Assembly (NCBI RefSeq): GCF_963678635.1
Contig: NC_087068.1
Location: 42,493,649 to 42,557,648 of the forward strand
Reading direction: 5' to 3'
Source: Symsagittifera roscoffensis
Taxonomy: Eukaryota > Xenacoelomorpha > Acoela > Convolutidae
DNA: 64,000 nt
Shown here: piece by piece, positions 63,994 to 64,000 of the stretch
How the letters are laid out: each line of letters opens with the position of its first letter
How positions within the stretch are numbered: the stretch's first letter is position 1
The notes under the pieces: model-generated
What the model saw: the letters and a program-made list of their open reading frames with translations, nothing else
The model's database searches: none
Told to the model about the DNA's origin: nothing
Translations under genes and position numbers: made by a program

Positions 63994-64000
63994 AGCGACC

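Noticed and set aside
1..64000. CRISPR arrays, bacterial operons, riboswitches or rRNA
   Set aside because: No regular spacer-repeat pattern, no ribosome binding sites and intron-containing genes throughout; the window is eukaryotic.

Overview
The window looks like nematode nuclear DNA, most likely from a Caenorhabditis species other than C. elegans. Reasons: it is AT-rich, the introns have short U-rich TTTCAG-type 3' splice sites, there is a nematode-type Cys-loop receptor gene, a Maverick/Polinton with worm-like capsid and ATPase sequences, CR1-like non-LTR relics, and a broken polyprotein with SGNH-hydrolase motifs of a kind I recall from Caenorhabditis proteins. There is a 200-base assembly gap at 47169-47368. 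The species call is inference; no search was run.

Region 1 (1-22.2 kb): one host gene on the minus strand, a Cys-loop ligand-gated ion channel subunit. Exon 1 is near 20.7-20.3 kb, exon 2 at 17.5-17.2 kb, exon 3 at 1.6-1.2 kb and exon 4 at 0.7-0.35 kb. The 15.5-kb intron between exons 2 and 3 holds a decayed Maverick/Polinton (about 2.2-16.2 kb, genes also on the minus strand) with packaging ATPase, retroviral-type integrase, a minor capsid-like protein and a major capsid protein. The capsid end has undergone a 2.6-kb tandem duplication. A fold-back MITE (19.3-20.05 kb) sits in intron 1.

Region 2 (22.223-42.894 kb): a single LTR element of 20,664 bp on the minus strand, with 1.15-kb LTRs, a 4-bp AAAG target duplication, a primer binding site and a polypurine tract. 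In its own 5' to 3' order it carries: a long leader with about 16 TTTCAG motifs; two small ORFs; a duplicated gag; gag; a U UUA AAC frameshift site; protease; RT; RNase H with a long linker; integrase; a glycoprotein gene resembling chuvirus (gB-like) glycoproteins; a run of small ORFs that are diverged copies of one about 90-residue family; three RING-type zinc proteins; and a basic coiled-coil protein next to the 3' LTR. Point nonsense codons and frameshifts in gag, RT, integrase and glycoprotein show that this copy is inactive. This accessory gene set is the most interesting content of the window.

Region 3 (42.9-54.7 kb): gene-poor DNA with repeats, the gap, an inverted-repeat DNA element (47.95-49.22 kb), two non-LTR reverse-transcriptase relics on opposite strands, and a perfect 44-bp hairpin.

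Region 4 (54.7-64 kb, open at the right edge): a GC-richer, broken minus-strand gene set. It begins with coiled-coil and SGNH-hydrolase sequence, continues as a long predicted non-enzymatic polyprotein, and ends in a Cys-containing region with one predicted membrane segment and a cytoplasmic tail. It is probably another virus-like or retroelement-derived unit, but no polymerase is visible in the window.
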